Positions 34,476 to 46,844 of a stretch of DNA of 64,000 nucleotides are shown here, piece after piece. The DNA is taken from NCBI RefSeq assembly GCF_000264905.1, contig NW_006763136.1, forward strand, positions 477,934-541,933. Direction: 5' to 3'. Under the pieces are notes generated by a model. The model made no database searches and was not told the DNA's origin. It worked only from the letters and a program-made list of their open reading frames with translations. The first letter of the stretch is position 1. Each line of letters begins with the position of its first letter. The position numbers and the translations under genes are program-made. This DNA comes from Stereum hirsutum FP-91666 SS1 (lineage: Eukaryota > Basidiomycota > Agaricomycetes > Russulales > Stereaceae).

Positions 34476-36350
34476 CTAGTCGTCCTCCGCGGCGTCCTCG
34501 TCTTCTGCTTTCCCGGGTCGGAACTGATACTCAACCCCTTCTCTTCCCAACCGGACTCTATACTCCGAGTCCTCGTACACCGTGTCCTCTCCTGTCCCTT
34601 CACTGTCTTCGGTGTCCTCATTGTACGCCGTGTCACCTCCTTCCTCGTCCTCGTTCTCTCCCTCTCGTTCGACTTCGTATACTTCCTCTTTACTCTCCTC
34701 TACCATCCCCATCTCTACCTCATACTCTGATTCAGTTTCATCGTCATCCGTCCCAACTACCACTTCGCCTTCATCCGATGGTACACCCGCAGCACGTTGA
34801 CGAACAATCTCCTCGTGCTGTCGTAGTGCTTCCTTTAGCTGAAGCTCCTTCCCGTGGATCCCATCCTGACCTCGACGTCCATACCCTTCCATATATTCGA
34901 TATGAACAGGTCTTCCACCCAACCCCTCATTCCACAACCCTTCAAGACGTGCGTATTGTTGATCCAGAGCCTCTTCCAGCCTCTCAAGATCGTCTTCTCC
35001 CGTCCTGAACGTAATCAGAGGCAGAATCGCCTGGCCACGCTCGTCGCGTGCATCGTAGGGTAGCCTACGTCGGGACTCAGCGATATCCACCATCGCCAGT
35101 GCGCCCTCCATGTAACACTTCCCAGGCGCAACCTCATCCAACCACTTCGAGTCGCCGTGTAACGATATGTTTTGAAGGTGGGGATGACAACCAGATCGTA
35201 ATGTACCGTCCGGGGCAAAATCGAGCACGAGGTCATTCAGACTATCTGCGGTTCGAGCATCGTTGTATTCGAGGTTTCGCACCGTGAGGGATCGTAGGTG
35301 ATGCACGGACTGTAAGGCCGTCCTGATCCTGGAAATTGAGAAGCAGTTGAAGTTACATGCGAAGTGCTCCAATGTCGATGCGCATCCTGTGACAACGGCA
35401 GCGATTTCGTCGCCAGAGTTCTCGATGTCCAGTGTTTCCGACGGCTCGATGGCGAGTATCAGAGACTGCAGGCCAGGAAACGTCATTTTTGAAAGGAGCT
35501 TGGAGAGTGAGAAAAATGTATTCGTGCGCAGTGTGAGCTGGCGAAGGGTCGGAATTGGGATGCGGGGGAGTGGAGTGCGAGCATCGTCCTGATTTGGGTA
35601 TCTCTGAGCTCGAGATTCCTCTATTGAGTCCAAATTAGCGAGCCTCAGGTCCAGAGAAGTGAGTCGAGGACATTGAGAGATCACGGACGCGAGTCGAGTG
35701 ATATCAATACGCCTTTGCCGCGAAGATCCAGCGAAATGTGTCAATGTAGGAAGCGGGAGCAGGGTGAGGTCGAACTCCTCGTCATATACGTCGTAACACT
35801 CTAGACGTCGAAGATTGGGTGCAGAGAGGAGCAAATGCCGAACCATGGCGGAGTCATTCGACTCCCAGACGCCCACTAGCACGAGCTGCTCGAGCAAAGG
35901 AAGATCACCCGCATGAAGTTCCGACGCTAAAGTCCGCAAAGAAACGGTGCTTAGAGACGCGGTCTGCCATCTGTGGGAGTGTTGGCAGAACAGGCGAAAG
36001 CATTTCAGCGCTGCGTCCATGTTCTCTTCGTCGTCGTTGCGAAATCGGAAATCCCCAAGATCCATGGAAAAAGATAGGCTTGACGGGCTAGATAAAGGAA
36101 GCGTTGATTCGATGACATCGATGAACTTGAGGGCATTGCCGCGAACATGGAAGGGTTCGCATTGGAAACTCGGCACATTGAGTTCCATCCAGAGTTGAGG
36201 GGTAGAATGGCCAACGCGACGCCAATGGCCACAGATACGGGTGAGGAGGAGGGGTGCCAGAGAGGGACTGAATTCGGCTTGAGGCCCCGGAAGACAGAAC
36301 TGGAATATTATGGACAGTATTTCTGGCGGAATACGGGCAGTTCGGTCCAT
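34476..36350 (-). CDS. F-box/LRR-type protein with acidic tail
   Basis: An uninterrupted frame of 624 aa. Residues 1-60 form an F-box-like module of basidiomycete type (IPPEILSIIFQFCLP, then GHWRRVGHSTPQLW), the expected contact for Skp1 in SCF ubiquitin ligases. Residues about 130-480 are irregular leucine-rich repeats (PTLRQLTLRTNTFFSLSKLL, HHLRSLTVRNLEYND). Near residue 470 lies a conserved C-terminal signature, LEGLWNEGLGGRP, shared with the LRR gene at 55153. The last 130 residues are strongly acidic (long Glu/Asp runs), which can promote nuclear or chromatin interactions. The start is the only ATG directly preceding the F-box. The substrate is unknown. Confidence 0.85.
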   Translation of the reverse strand: MDRTARIPPEILSIIFQFCLPGPQAEFSPSLAPLLLTRICGHWRRVGHSTPQLWMELNVPSFQCEPFHVRGNALKFIDVIESTLPLSSPSSLSFSMDLGDFRFRNDDEENMDAALKCFRLFCQHSHRWQTASLSTVSLRTLASELHAGDLPLLEQLVLVGVWESNDSAMVRHLLLSAPNLRRLECYDVYDEEFDLTLLPLPTLTHFAGSSRQRRIDITRLASVISQCPRLTSLDLRLANLDSIEESRAQRYPNQDDARTPLPRIPIPTLRQLTLRTNTFFSLSKLLSKMTFPGLQSLILAIEPSETLDIENSGDEIAAVVTGCASTLEHFACNFNCFSISRIRTALQSVHHLRSLTVRNLEYNDARTADSLNDLVLDFAPDGTLRSGCHPHLQNISLHGDSKWLDEVAPGKCYMEGALAMVDIAESRRRLPYDARDERGQAILPLITFRTGEDDLERLEEALDQQYARLEGLWNEGLGGRPVHIEYMEGYGRRGQDGIHGKELQLKEALRQHEEIVRQRAAGVPSDEGEVVVGTDDDETESEYEVEMGMVEESKEEVYEVEREGENEDEEGGDTAYNEDTEDSEGTGEDTVYEDSEYRVRLGREGVEYQFRPGKAEDEDAAEDD

Positions 36351-36848
36351 TGTCCTGAAGATGATCTAGTAGCGCGACTTCAGCAAAGACCTATTAGGAG
36401 AAAAGAGTACGTACCAGTCGGCAAAGCCTTGAGCTTGAATGGCGGGGTGATATCTAGACAGAGCTTATGATTATCGGTGTGCTTTATATGTCTCTGAGGA
36501 GAGACCTTCAGGGACGCCAACATGCGTGGTCGCTTTTGTTGTTCAAACCTGAAGACAAAGGACAATGAGACACAAGCACGTAGCGTTTTTTGACCGACCG
36601 AAACTCTCAGTGAATCAACGACTGCAATTCCATTTATGGCGCACAAAGTGATCTACATGGCTACACTTGAATGGTGGTCGGTATTCAAGAAAAATACTAG
36701 CAGAAACCAGTGACTGACTTACAGAACGAATTCAGCGAGACTGAAACGGATATATAATCCTTAGGAATATATGGAGCGGATCCTAAGGACGTCTTCAATC
36801 GACAATTGAAGCCTGGCATCGACCTCCTCCGCATGAATATCCGATGCT

Positions 36849-37950
36849 TTAGAGAAGCTTTTCCAGTCCGACTTCTAACAATCGACGTACAGGATGACAG
36901 TCCACCGTCGTCCAGCCCTCGGGGACTTCCCATTTCGACTCAATCATATTCACCAATTCATTCTCCACACCACGGAAGCGATGGTAAATCGAAATACCCG
37001 CCAACATCCAGGATTCTGACCGTTGAGCATCCGTTCGCCGGAACTGGGTCCTAGGGTCATAGCTTGGGATGAAGGGTCGGTGTTGCTGTTAAACGTCACG
37101 GGAAACGAGCCATATGGAAGGGAGAGACGGGGAGGCGATGTCAATGACCGGATTCGTTCTGCGAGTACATCATGATCAACGAAGCAAAGGCTTATGTCGA
37201 GGTTTCTGAGCGTCGATGCGGCCGCACTGAACACGCGTGGATCGACCATGAGCCCTTCCCCGAATATGATGACGTTTTTGTACAGAGGTCTCGAAGCTGC
37301 GGGAAAATGATGTATGCGAAGCACGGAAAAAGTACTCGAGTTAGTCCATGGCTTCAACAGGCGTAAATTTCGGATGAGGGACGAGCTGGGAGGTGGAGCG
37401 AGATGAACATGACCGGATGCACGGTAGATGAGTCCTGGATAGAGTCCCTTTGAATTATTACCTGTAAAAATGACGTCGATGAAAGTGGTATGTCTTTATG
37501 CTGGAAGGAGGTTGTGATATGTTCGATACGAGGGATAATCGGGTTAGTATGCAGATCACCGGTTCGGATCTTGCACCACCGGGGGGAAGTCCCGAAGGCA
37601 CGCTACATACCTAGGTGCATGTATCGTTGAAAACCTGAGTTGCATAGGAGTTCTTTGAGCCACGAGAAGGTCAGGGCTGAAATCCAAAGTTTGGACCAGG
37701 GGAAGTGATGAGGCGACAGGAGGTTAGACGAGGTGTGTCAGGCTCACACCCCTCCAATGATGGGCTTGACCGAAGAGAGCTTTTCGGTACTACTAATGCA
37801 ACGTTGGATCTACGGGAGCCATTAAAACGACGCTGGTATAACTATAAGAAGATGAGCATAGAAATGGTGCAGTCTTTGATTGGACGAGCCACGGTGCTGA
37901 AGGAGAACTGAAGACGAATCGTTCAAACATTACTCACAGTAACTGATGTT
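36849..37950 (-). other. Possible degraded or multi-exon gene, minus strand
   Basis: Between the two F-box genes the minus strand shows coding-like stretches in different frames: TLRNLDISLCFVDHDVLAERI (36950-37357), a C-terminal-looking stretch with NELVNMIESKWEVPEGW ending at a stop at 36849-36851, and IPRIEHITTSFQHKDIPL near 37500. Connecting them would need frame changes; the only intron candidates between the first two are about 14 nt, too short to be spliced. The composition is reminiscent of basidiomycete F-box/LRR proteins, so this may be a decayed copy, but no F-box was found. I could not build a clean gene model. Confidence 0.3.
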
Positions 37951-38319
37951 AAACTAGGTGTTAATCCAGATCATAGTAAGGATGCGATATGGCAAAACGA
38001 CAAGTTTGTCAATAGATCTTCGGTATTCGACATGTTGAAGTCTGTTGAAGTTGTCTGATTCTTCGTGGCTGTCATTTCAAACCCCGCTCCGTGATACTCC
38101 GGACACGCGGGCTCACTGAGCGCTCATCCCCGTTCCACGTTCATCCTGACCACGTCAATATCGTCGTCGACGACGACGGCGACTCTTACGGTGCTCTCCC
38201 CAGACCAACTCATCGGTGCCGATACCATTCTCGTTTACTCCGCTCCTCTTGATTATACATATAGTAGTCGACGATTTTCGACTCCATCATCCTGTGCGGT
38301 GTTGCCTCTCGCCGCAGCG

Positions 38320-39943
38320 ATGGACGGCGAACTCCAGTCCTTCTCATCATCCGCGTTGTCCCGTTTTTCATCTGAAGTGCTTGGAGAATGCTTTTCCTGG
38401 TGCATCGCAGGACCTCTTCCCACCATGGAGAAGTGGACATGTCCGACAAAACTGACGGTTGTCTGCCGCTCATGGAGAGCTGTCGCGCTGGCCACACCGC
38501 ACCTCTGGGCACGCCTTCACCTCGAAGTTTCATGCATAGGAAGTGAAGAAACCCGTAATGACCTCGATAAATTTTCGATGTGGCTGGAGTGTTCGCGGAC
38601 GGTGCCTTTATCTTATACTCTGAGTCTGCCAGCAGACCTAGAGGATGAGTCCCATATCACGATGTTTCGCCCATTTATCAGGCGTCTCCTCCTGCATGTG
38701 CACCACTGGTCGGACGTGCTGATCCAGAGCTCTAACTGGGACCGCATGAAACGACTCTCCGTACCCAAGGATACCGCTTTCCCGCATCTAAAACGAATCT
38801 CTTTGTGGGGAATCGATCCCAGGAGCCTGAGGTTTTCGCTCACCTCCGAGCAAGCACCCTTCTTAGAGGCCGTCGTCCTTTCCTCACCTATCCTCCATGC
38901 CTGGTCCTTGCCGTGGGCACAGCTGCAGTCTCTACGTATTGGATTACGAAGTCAATCCCGACTATTACCCCAACGTCATGGACGTGCTGTCGCAATGCTC
39001 TCATCTTCGTGAGCTGCGCGTTCAAAACCGCTGCACCGACGATGACGATTTAAACGACTGTCACTTCGAGCCCCTCCCGACTGGCCGAATCAAACTTCCC
39101 TGTCTACAGTATCTTTCGGTCTCGACGAACAACATCACCATCCTCCGCACAGTTCTGACTTCACTCTCCACACCTATCCTTGCCGAATTCTTCGTCGATC
39201 AATGGGAGGAAAACGCTGCGCTCGATATCGTCATCCCTTTTCTCAGTAGGCATTCAGCCACCGTCAAGACGTTGGCCCTTGGGGGCACCATATCGTGGCC
39301 CTTTCCCCCAATATTGCACTCGCTTCCACGCCTGTGGGGTCACCTGCCAAACATGGAGTGTTTGCGGATCCACCACGAACGCGGACTCGATATCATAGAT
39401 TCTCTCCTCGAGCATTATACGAACAGGAAAGCAGATCCGTCTACTGCTTCCGTCGCGTTTATTCAGGAATTGTGGCTGGACGTCCAGGGTGAAAGATTCT
39501 CGGAGATATTCCCGGCTATTGTGGATGTCGTCGCAGAGCTCATGGCGCACGGTTCAGACACGCAGTCGTCAACGGACTCTCACATTCAACCATCGGAAGG
39601 TCCGGATGTTCTGTCCTCGGCCAGGTCATCGGTTGGCCCTGCCCGCGAACCGCCCGTAACACCCAAATTACCGTCCTTGCAGAAGATGCACCTTCGCATG
39701 GGCCAATACGAGCCCTATTTCATGAGCAAGACGCATGATATTTCCCATCAGGCGCAGCTCCGAGACGCTTTTCAAGCGGCATTCGGCCCTTTTGTCGAGG
39801 AAGGACTTGCGTTCTCGTGCGAGTTTGTGGACACTGGGAAGATCATGAAAGAGTGTATTAGGGAGGGCGGCCTCTGGACGAGATACGAGGCGGATATTGG
39901 ACATACGCTGGAATGGGCGGATGATTGTTCTGCGGGACTTTAG
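38320..39943 (+). CDS. F-box-like protein interrupted by a one-base frameshift
   Basis: From ATG 38320 the frame encodes an F-box-like N-terminus (SSEVLGECFSWC, then VCRSWRAVALATPHLWARL) and LRR-type sequence up to WAQLQSLRI. Homology then continues in the next frame (DYEVNPDYYPNVMDVL, CSHLRELRVQN) to a stop at 39941-39943. The shift falls near 38940-38945 and behaves like one extra base. I tested introns across it: candidates are either too short or have mismatched phases, and they would delete the conserved WSLPWAQL segment. Together the two parts would make about 540 residues, a normal size for this class. Either the gene has been recently inactivated or the assembly carries a single-base error. 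The GTG at 38191 is an upstream extension, not a likely start. Confidence 0.65.
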
Positions 39944-40504
39944 GTGGGTGGATGTATTCGCTCTTTTGTTCAATCTGCTTGTTATATGGTCGCTGACTTG
40001 GCTGTTTCTGCTACGCGTAGTCCGCAATGGAAAGGCATGAAGTGGGAGCTTTCATGGAGAAGATAGGTTCTGGTAGTCGTTCGGTTTGACGAGTACACGA
40101 GCTGTCCTCCAGTCGAGTTTGTTTTACAATACGGCTAGTTACACTGGTTATTTACCCTTAGACTCCTTTGCGCCGAAACCCGGAAATGTTATCCACCTCT
40201 TCTTTCGCGCACTTCGTATGCCCGAGCCGCGTGCATGGATGAGAGACGATTGAATGAACCAGCTTGTTTCGAAGTTGCTTCTGCGAAGAATCTGGTGGAA
40301 TTCTTTCTTATCGAGTTCAGTCGAAACGAGAATATTTGGAATAAATAACTGCACGCAATTTTCGACCGACTACACAGCGTCGCACCGAGAATGTTCACTA
40401 AGCTAAGCCAATGAGCCAGGCGGCATCGTCCTTTGGTCCGTCCCTCCACCCACTCTGATCAGTCCTCTGACACGAGAATCGACCAACCAAACCTCTTCGC
40501 ACGC
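39944..40504. other. Convergent spacer
   Basis: Between the frameshifted F-box gene and STE24; no feature recognised. Confidence 0.45.
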
Positions 40505-42511
40505 TCACAACTCCTTCCTCTCCCTGCCCCTCCGCTCCTTCTCCCTCGTTTCATCCATCTTCTCCAGCGCCCTCAACCTCTCCGTCAACGTCGGATGCGA
40601 ATGGTGATAAGCCGAATACAACCAATCCACCCAAACCGTCGACAGATTCTCCACATGCAGCTTCACCAGCGCCCTCCCCAACCTCTTCCCCATATCGCCC
40701 ATACCCATCCCTTCGCCTCCTTCCGCCTTACCATTCGCGTCCTTGTCCGTCTCCACCGGCACAGCGTCCATGGAAGGCTCAGGGACGGCCTTGATAGTCG
40801 ACGGAGCGTGGGCTTCTTCCTCGCTGATCACCCCTTTCGAAGCGAGCAAGTCCCCAATACCCCAAGCGAACACATCCGCCTCATACTCAAACATCCTACT
40901 AACCGCGTTCATCCCCATCCCGACCACGCATTCCATCGGCGATAGCACCATCTGGAACAACAAGAACGCGAGCACGCTGGGCGGTTTGCGGCCGTTGAAG
41001 GGGGAGGAGGCTACCTCGGGGGGGAAGCCGAAGGAGCGGAGGAGCGGGGAGGAGTGTTGGAAGGCGGGGAAGAGGACGAGGATGGAGAGGAGGTGGAATT
41101 GGGAGATGAGGAGGAGTTTGGTGGGGTGGGCGTGGTACCAGTGGCCGAGTTCGTGCGCTAGGACGGCTTCGACTTCGGAGGGGGCGGCTTGGTTGATTAG
41201 GGTGTCGAAGATGACGATGTGTTTGCTCTGCGAGGAGTGGCGTGACGTGTGAGTATTTTAGGGAGCATGAGAGGATAGGGAGGGAGAATGTGAACGTACC
41301 CAGGGGAGACCGAAGAAGTAGGCGTTACTGTGCGAGCTGCGTTTCGAGCCGTCGATCTCGTAGAGGTGCTTCAATGGGAAGTTGAGCTTGCCAGCCAAGG
41401 CCTCGATACGCTTGCGGAGGTCGCCTTCAGACAACGGTGACAGCTTGTTGAAGAGCGGTTGGATGAGCGTCGGGTAGATCAAGACCATAGTGATCTGGAA
41501 CGTCAACCTATTTCGAGTACCACACGAAGTCAGTAAGTGTCAACGCAAAGTTATACAGGAGCGTGAACGTACAAAAGTGCCATGAGCCATGGAATAAACC
41601 TATCGCCTGCCCACTCAAAAACGTAAAGGAACGCAGCGAGCAGAGGAAGTCCGAGGGTGAAACCGACAGCCCAGCCTTTGAGCATGTCAGTGACGAATAG
41701 CAAGGGGGTGGTTTTGTTGAAGCCATGCTGCTCTTCGAGAACGAAGGTTTGGTAGATGTTCAAGGGGAGGGTCGGGACGGTGGAGATGATAGTGAGGACG
41801 ATCACAAAGACCAGTGATTGAGTGATCTGCAAGTATGAACCACATTAGTGAGCGGCGAAAGTCAACAGGGGCTTGGTTCATTTGGATTGTGGCGTGGGAC
41901 AAATGTGGCGTCGTGATACGTCGTGTTGCCGTCGTGTGCCACCACGGTAGATCCACGAAACAGTTACACAGCTCCTCCCACATGAGACCTGAAAAGGCGC
42001 CCACACACGCGGGGCGGGTATACCGACAGAGTCACAGCCAATGCCACGAATCCCTCCAGACAAAATTCAAGACTGACCTGATATTCTGGGCCGTAATTAA
42101 AATACCCAATAACCTGACCAGCAGCCTTCCAAGCCCAAGGGTAGAAGAGTCCCGACTGGATCTGGACGGTGTCAAGGATCTGCCTGTAGAGGCCAGAGAC
42201 GAGGGAGAACTTGGCCTTGTGCTTGCCATACTTTTGGGATTTGTTGAAGACCTCAGGTGTGAAATGTTCAGCGAGAAGTGCAGGGGGCTCGGTTTTTGAG
42301 TATAATGGATATTGACGAAGCCTATTACAAGCCCAACATATGAGATTAGGTATAGAGATGCCAGTCGAAAGTAAACATACAAGAGGTATGATTCCCACAG
42401 ACAAGTCGCCCATGAGAATGCAAGCACGTAGAACTTCCAGTCGATGGGCTCTGTCGTCACCCAGGACAGATGTGTCTGCAGCTTCGCCAGCTGCGACTGA
42501 AAGAGATCCAT
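40505..42511 (-). CDS. STE24: CAAX prenyl protease 1 (STE24, M48A)
   Basis: Zinc metalloprotease of the ER and inner nuclear membrane that cleaves the AAX tripeptide from farnesylated proteins and, in yeast, also trims the a-factor precursor. 519 aa from five exons: 42511-42381, 42321-42078, 41826-41573, 41507-41300, 41227-40505. The zinc motif HELGH is at about residues 304-308 (AVLAHELGHWYHAHP), and the third-ligand region is MFEYEADVFA. There are several membrane helices (FVIVLTIISTVPTL, VGFTLGLPLLAAFLYV) and the family segment GSKRSSHSNAYFFGLPW. A hydrophilic insert rich in Glu, Gly and Met precedes the C-terminus; it replaces the short loop of yeast Ste24. The C-terminus is strongly basic (KERRGRERK). 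It is transcribed divergently from the complex I gene, 313 bp away. Intron 2 is long (251 bp). Confidence 0.95.
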
Positions 42512-42824
42512 CGTTAGTCTTGGTGGCAGGAAGACGGTCGAGCGACGTGGCGTCGTGGCCCGTACGCGTGTAGGTCACGGGACCTCGGGACGCGCTCCCC
42601 GGGAATGGCCGGCCGAGTCCGGGGAAAACACGGCAAGCCCGAAGGCTTGTAATCCGGCGCGCCGCGATTGGCTGGCGAATCGGGCACGGGCAAATTCCGA
42701 GCGTCCGTCATCGCGTCGAACGTCGTCGACGACCTGCTCACCAATTCTTTCGCTTCGTCGCCGTCGTCGTTTTCTCGTAAATTTTTCGTCATTATCTCCG
42801 CAGGCTAGAGGAGCACCGTACACA
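42512..42824. promoter_or_regulatory. Divergent promoter of STE24 and NDUFS1
   Basis: Only 313 bp separates the two start codons. The spacer is GC-rich and contains ATTGG (42667-42671), an inverted CCAAT box, often bound by the Hap complex at fungal respiratory genes. Co-regulation of the two housekeeping genes is plausible but not shown. Confidence 0.5.
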
Positions 42825-45761
42825 ATGTTGAGGCTGGTGTCTTCTGCGTCGAAGCCGGCGTCCAAGGGCTCGCTCGGGAAAGCTATCTGTTCGACTTGCA
42901 ACTCTCCCTCAACAAGTGCGTTTTATGCCATCTATTTTCCTGCTTAATCGACTCATTGGCTTCTAAGCACGGAGAACGTTCGCCTCGTCATCACGCCGTT
43001 CCGCCGATATTACCCTCACCGTCGATGGAAAGGAGGTCACGGTTCCCCAAGGTATGTCGTTTCCCTTCCTGTGGTGTTTCTGTAGTTGGGTGGCGGGCAA
43101 CGGCTTGAAAAGCATCGAGACAGTCGTGCACCGGTATTTTTCAATCTTTAAGTCTACTGCCAAGTCGAATCGAGGATGTTGGGGAGTGTACAGGGGCGCA
43201 ACGCGTGGGGACGAGCCTGTCACCCAACTTCAGAGACGGCAGTAATCTGAAGCCCCCTCCAGTACTGAATTGTTCTCAGGGTCCGCTTTGATTCAGGCTT
43301 GCGAGGCTGCTGGCGCAACAATACCACGGTATGTATTCTTCTTTCGCTTCTCGTACCAAGACTGACGGTCACTACAGATTTTGCTACCATGACCGCCTCG
43401 CCATCGCTGGTAACTGCCGGTAAATCCCACTCAGCCGTACGTGATGTCTGAAGCTGACGTTGCTTCAGTATGTGTCTTGTCGAAGTCGAGCGGTCGCCAA
43501 AACCCGTCGCATCCTGCGCCATGCCAGCCATGCCAGGGTCCAAGGTCTTCACCAACTCTCCCCTCGTCCACGAAGCCCGGTGAGTGCATGCCATCCAACT
43601 TCTATATATACTAGTTCTAATATACTATTAGCGAGGGTGTTATGGAATTCCTCCTCTCCAACCATCCACTAGACTGCCCCATCTGCGACCAAGGAGGCGA
43701 ATGTGACCTTCAGGATCAATCCATGCGCTACGGCTCCGACCGCTCCCGATTCCACGAAATCACCGGAAAACGCGCCGTCGAAGATAAAGACCTCGGCCCA
43801 CTCGTCAAAACTTCCATGAACCGTTGTATCCAATGTACGCGCTGCATCCGTTTCGCCAACGAAGTCGCCGGTGTCGAAGAGCTCGGCTCGACTGGACGTG
43901 GGAACGACATGCAGATCGGGATGTACGTCGAGAAGACGATGGACAGCGAGTTGAGCGGGAATATTGTCGACTTGTGTCCCGTTGGTGCGTTGACGAGCAA
44001 GCCGTACGCGTTCCATTCGAGGCCATGGGAATTGAAGAACACGGAAAGCGTGGATGTTATGGATGCGGTTGGGTCGAATATTAGGATCGATTCGAGGGGA
44101 GTGCAGGTCATGAGAGTGCAGCCGAGGACGAACGACGACGTGAACGAGGAGTGGATCAGCGACAAGACGAGATTCGCCTACGATGGTCTCAAATTCCAGC
44201 GTCTTACGGTTCCCCTCATCAAGCGCGGCGACCGTTTTGTCTCAGCTTCATGGGAGGATGCGCTCGTCGCTATCAAGGAAGGTCTCGAGGCGTCAGGCGC
44301 GAAGGGCGACGAGATTCAGGCCGTGGCGGGTCATTTGGCGGACACGGAGACCCTCGTCGCTTTGAAGGACTTCGTCAACCGTCTTGGCTCAGACAACACC
44401 GCCCTCGACCAGACCGGAGGTTATGCCCCACCTGTCGCCGGTATCGACGTTCGTTCTAACTACCTCTTCAACACCACCATCCCTGGAGTCGAAGAGGCCG
44501 ATGCCATCCTCCTTGTAGGCACCAACCCACGTCACGAAGCCGCCGTCCTCAACTCTCGCATCCGCAAGTCGTGGCTCCATACCGGGCTGGAGGTCGGTCT
44601 CGTGGGCGAGAGGGCGGACACGACATATGGGTATGATTACCTTGGTGCGGACGCGAAGGGGCTTGCGGATTTCGTGGCGGGCAAGGGAGAGTTCGCAAAG
44701 AAGTTCCAGGCGGCGAAGAAACCGTTGATTATCGTGGGGAGTGCGGTCTCGGAACACGCGGATGGACCTGCGGTGTATAACGCGTTGGCGAAGTTCGTGG
44801 AGAAGAACAAGGATAGGCTGGTCACGCCGGAGTGGAACGGTTTCTCGGTTCTGCAGCGGGTACGTCTTTGATACTCTCTCCACATCTCCTCTCCCTGCTT
44901 CACCATTATGAATTTGTGTTGATCACGGTTCGTTACATACAGGTCGCCTCCCGCGCAGCAGCCTACGACATCGGCTTCGTCCCGACTAAAAAAGCCGCCT
45001 CCGCCAACCCCAAGTTCATCTTCCTCTGCAATGCTGACGAGATCGACCCCAAGTCGATCCCCAAGGATGCATTCGTAGTCTACCAGGGCCATCACGGTGA
45101 TATTGGTGCTCAGCTCGCGGATGTGTGTCTTCCCGCGGCCGCGTATACGGAGAAGAGTGTGACGTGGGTGAACACGGAGGGGAGGGCACAGTTGGGGAGA
45201 GCGGCGGTGCCACCACCTGGGGCCTCGAGGGAGGATTGGAAGATCATTCGGTTCGTCTTTATCCCTCACTCTTCACGTATTTTAGATCAGCGAACTTATG
45301 CTGATGATGATGCTGGTATGTGGTATAATTTGTGCAGTGCGTTGTCGGAAGTTGTTGGCCAGCCATTGCCTTATGACGATGTCCTGTCTCTCCGGGATCG
45401 CATGTGGGAAATCTCACCAACGTTGGTGAGGTACGACTCACTGGAGCCTACGTCCACCGAGTTTGCTCTGGAGGGTTTGAAGACGCTGGAGAGACATACG
45501 AAGGGCGCGAAGGTCACTGGTGCGCCGTTCCAGAAACCAATCTCAAACTTCTACCAGACGGATCCGATCTCGAGAGCGTGAGTCCCTTCACTCCTTCACT
45601 GCTTCCTCTCTTCTGCTCTCCTTGGTCCATAAATCCATACTGACGGATGGTTCTCGTGATGCAGGTCGGTGACGATGGCACACTGTACGAAGTCGTTTGT
45701 CAAGGCGGAGACGTACGGGTTCTCGCAGGATGAGAAGGCACCGCAGGCTTCGTATGCTTGA
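42825..45761 (+). CDS. NDUFS1: NADH:ubiquinone oxidoreductase 75/78-kDa subunit
   Basis: Largest iron-sulfur subunit of mitochondrial complex I, carrying electrons through the N-module. 749 aa from nine exons: 42825-42915, 42968-43051, 43280-43328, 43378-43419, 43469-43579, 43632-44859, 44943-45250, 45338-45577, 45665-45761. The first about 45 residues are a basic, Ser-rich matrix-targeting presequence ([12 protein letters not shown]). The [2Fe-2S] site lies in [20 protein letters not shown]; the next cluster ligands are in [18 protein letters not shown] and [16 protein letters not shown]; the molybdopterin-oxidoreductase-like domain follows to the end. Length and ligand spacing are normal for the family. 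The fungal name is nuo-78. The short early exons are confirmed by strict phase and motif continuity. Confidence 0.97.
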
Positions 45762-46844
45762 GGCTTGCGATACGCTAGATGTCTTGGGGGGTGTTTTGGT
45801 TCGTTTTATATATATATCGCTGTCGACGCTTGGAGGATGGGAGTACATGATCCAGATAATGCATAAATCTTTTCTTTTTTTCTTGGCTTCTTTTTCAGCG
45901 TGCTTTGAGGGTGTTGAACGGATGGGTGAGTGGATAAGATAGTCCTAGTGCGACGAGCTACGAATTCTGTGTCATCCTAAGTCACAATGGGTGTTCATAC
46001 TCACATTCATCGAGAGATCACGAAGGATTCTATGAGCCACCGCGCCTGCACGATGCGCGCTCTTCTCAAATGATGTTGATTCACTCCGCTGGCAGTCTTG
46101 GCTCTGGTATTAACGACTGGCATCCGTCTCCTGATCGCGTTCTCCTTTGGGATTTCATGAGTATACTCCCCTACAACCTTAGAATCATGTACCACGACGC
46201 GGTGGCTCTTCCTCCCCCATGATAAGTTAGACACCAGTACGATTTCCTTGGTGAAAGCATCAGGTTTGCATCAGGCGGTGTCACCGTGTCCTTGGGCGGG
46301 CATTCAGTCAGAGATGCAAAGTTCCAAGATCGTTGGGCAGCCACAAGTACATTTTCTGACAGAACGGTGTGGTGCCTGCGATTTTGCGTGATGCACACGA
46401 TTATCTTTGCGTACACGTCAAGCAATAGATAGAACATTGTTTCCGACCTCTACCAAGAACCAACAATACCGAAAGAAAGACAAGTTGAAAACGAGCGGGA
46501 ATGAAAACCAAACGGAGGAACCTATGTAACAGAGGAAAGAGAGAGCTTGGTAGATCGGGGACAAGGTATAATGAGGTGACACGTCGGTTCAGTCGACCGG
46601 TAGTACAGATAAATGAGCGAGGGAATGAGCCTGTACGGAAGGTTATAACAGACCGAGAAAGACGCGTGGAATAGCGGTTTATGAGTATGGGTTGTGAGAG
46701 GAAGGGAGGAAGGAAGGATAAGGTAAGGAGGTAAGAAGCGAGTAGGGGTTTCTTTTGCGTACTCTTCAGAATAAAACGGAGCTTTTATCGATAGGGCGCA
46801 CGATTCGTCCATACGCCAAAGAACATCTGCCTAGATCCATGCCT
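45762..46844. other. Convergent spacer
   Basis: 1.1 kb between the complex I gene and the second 7TM-like gene. Short frames on the minus strand have no family resemblance; nothing else recognised. Confidence 0.45.

Noticed and set aside
37540..37610. tRNA-like GGTTCGGATC stretch
   Set aside because: No acceptor stem or D and anticodon arms could be folded around it.
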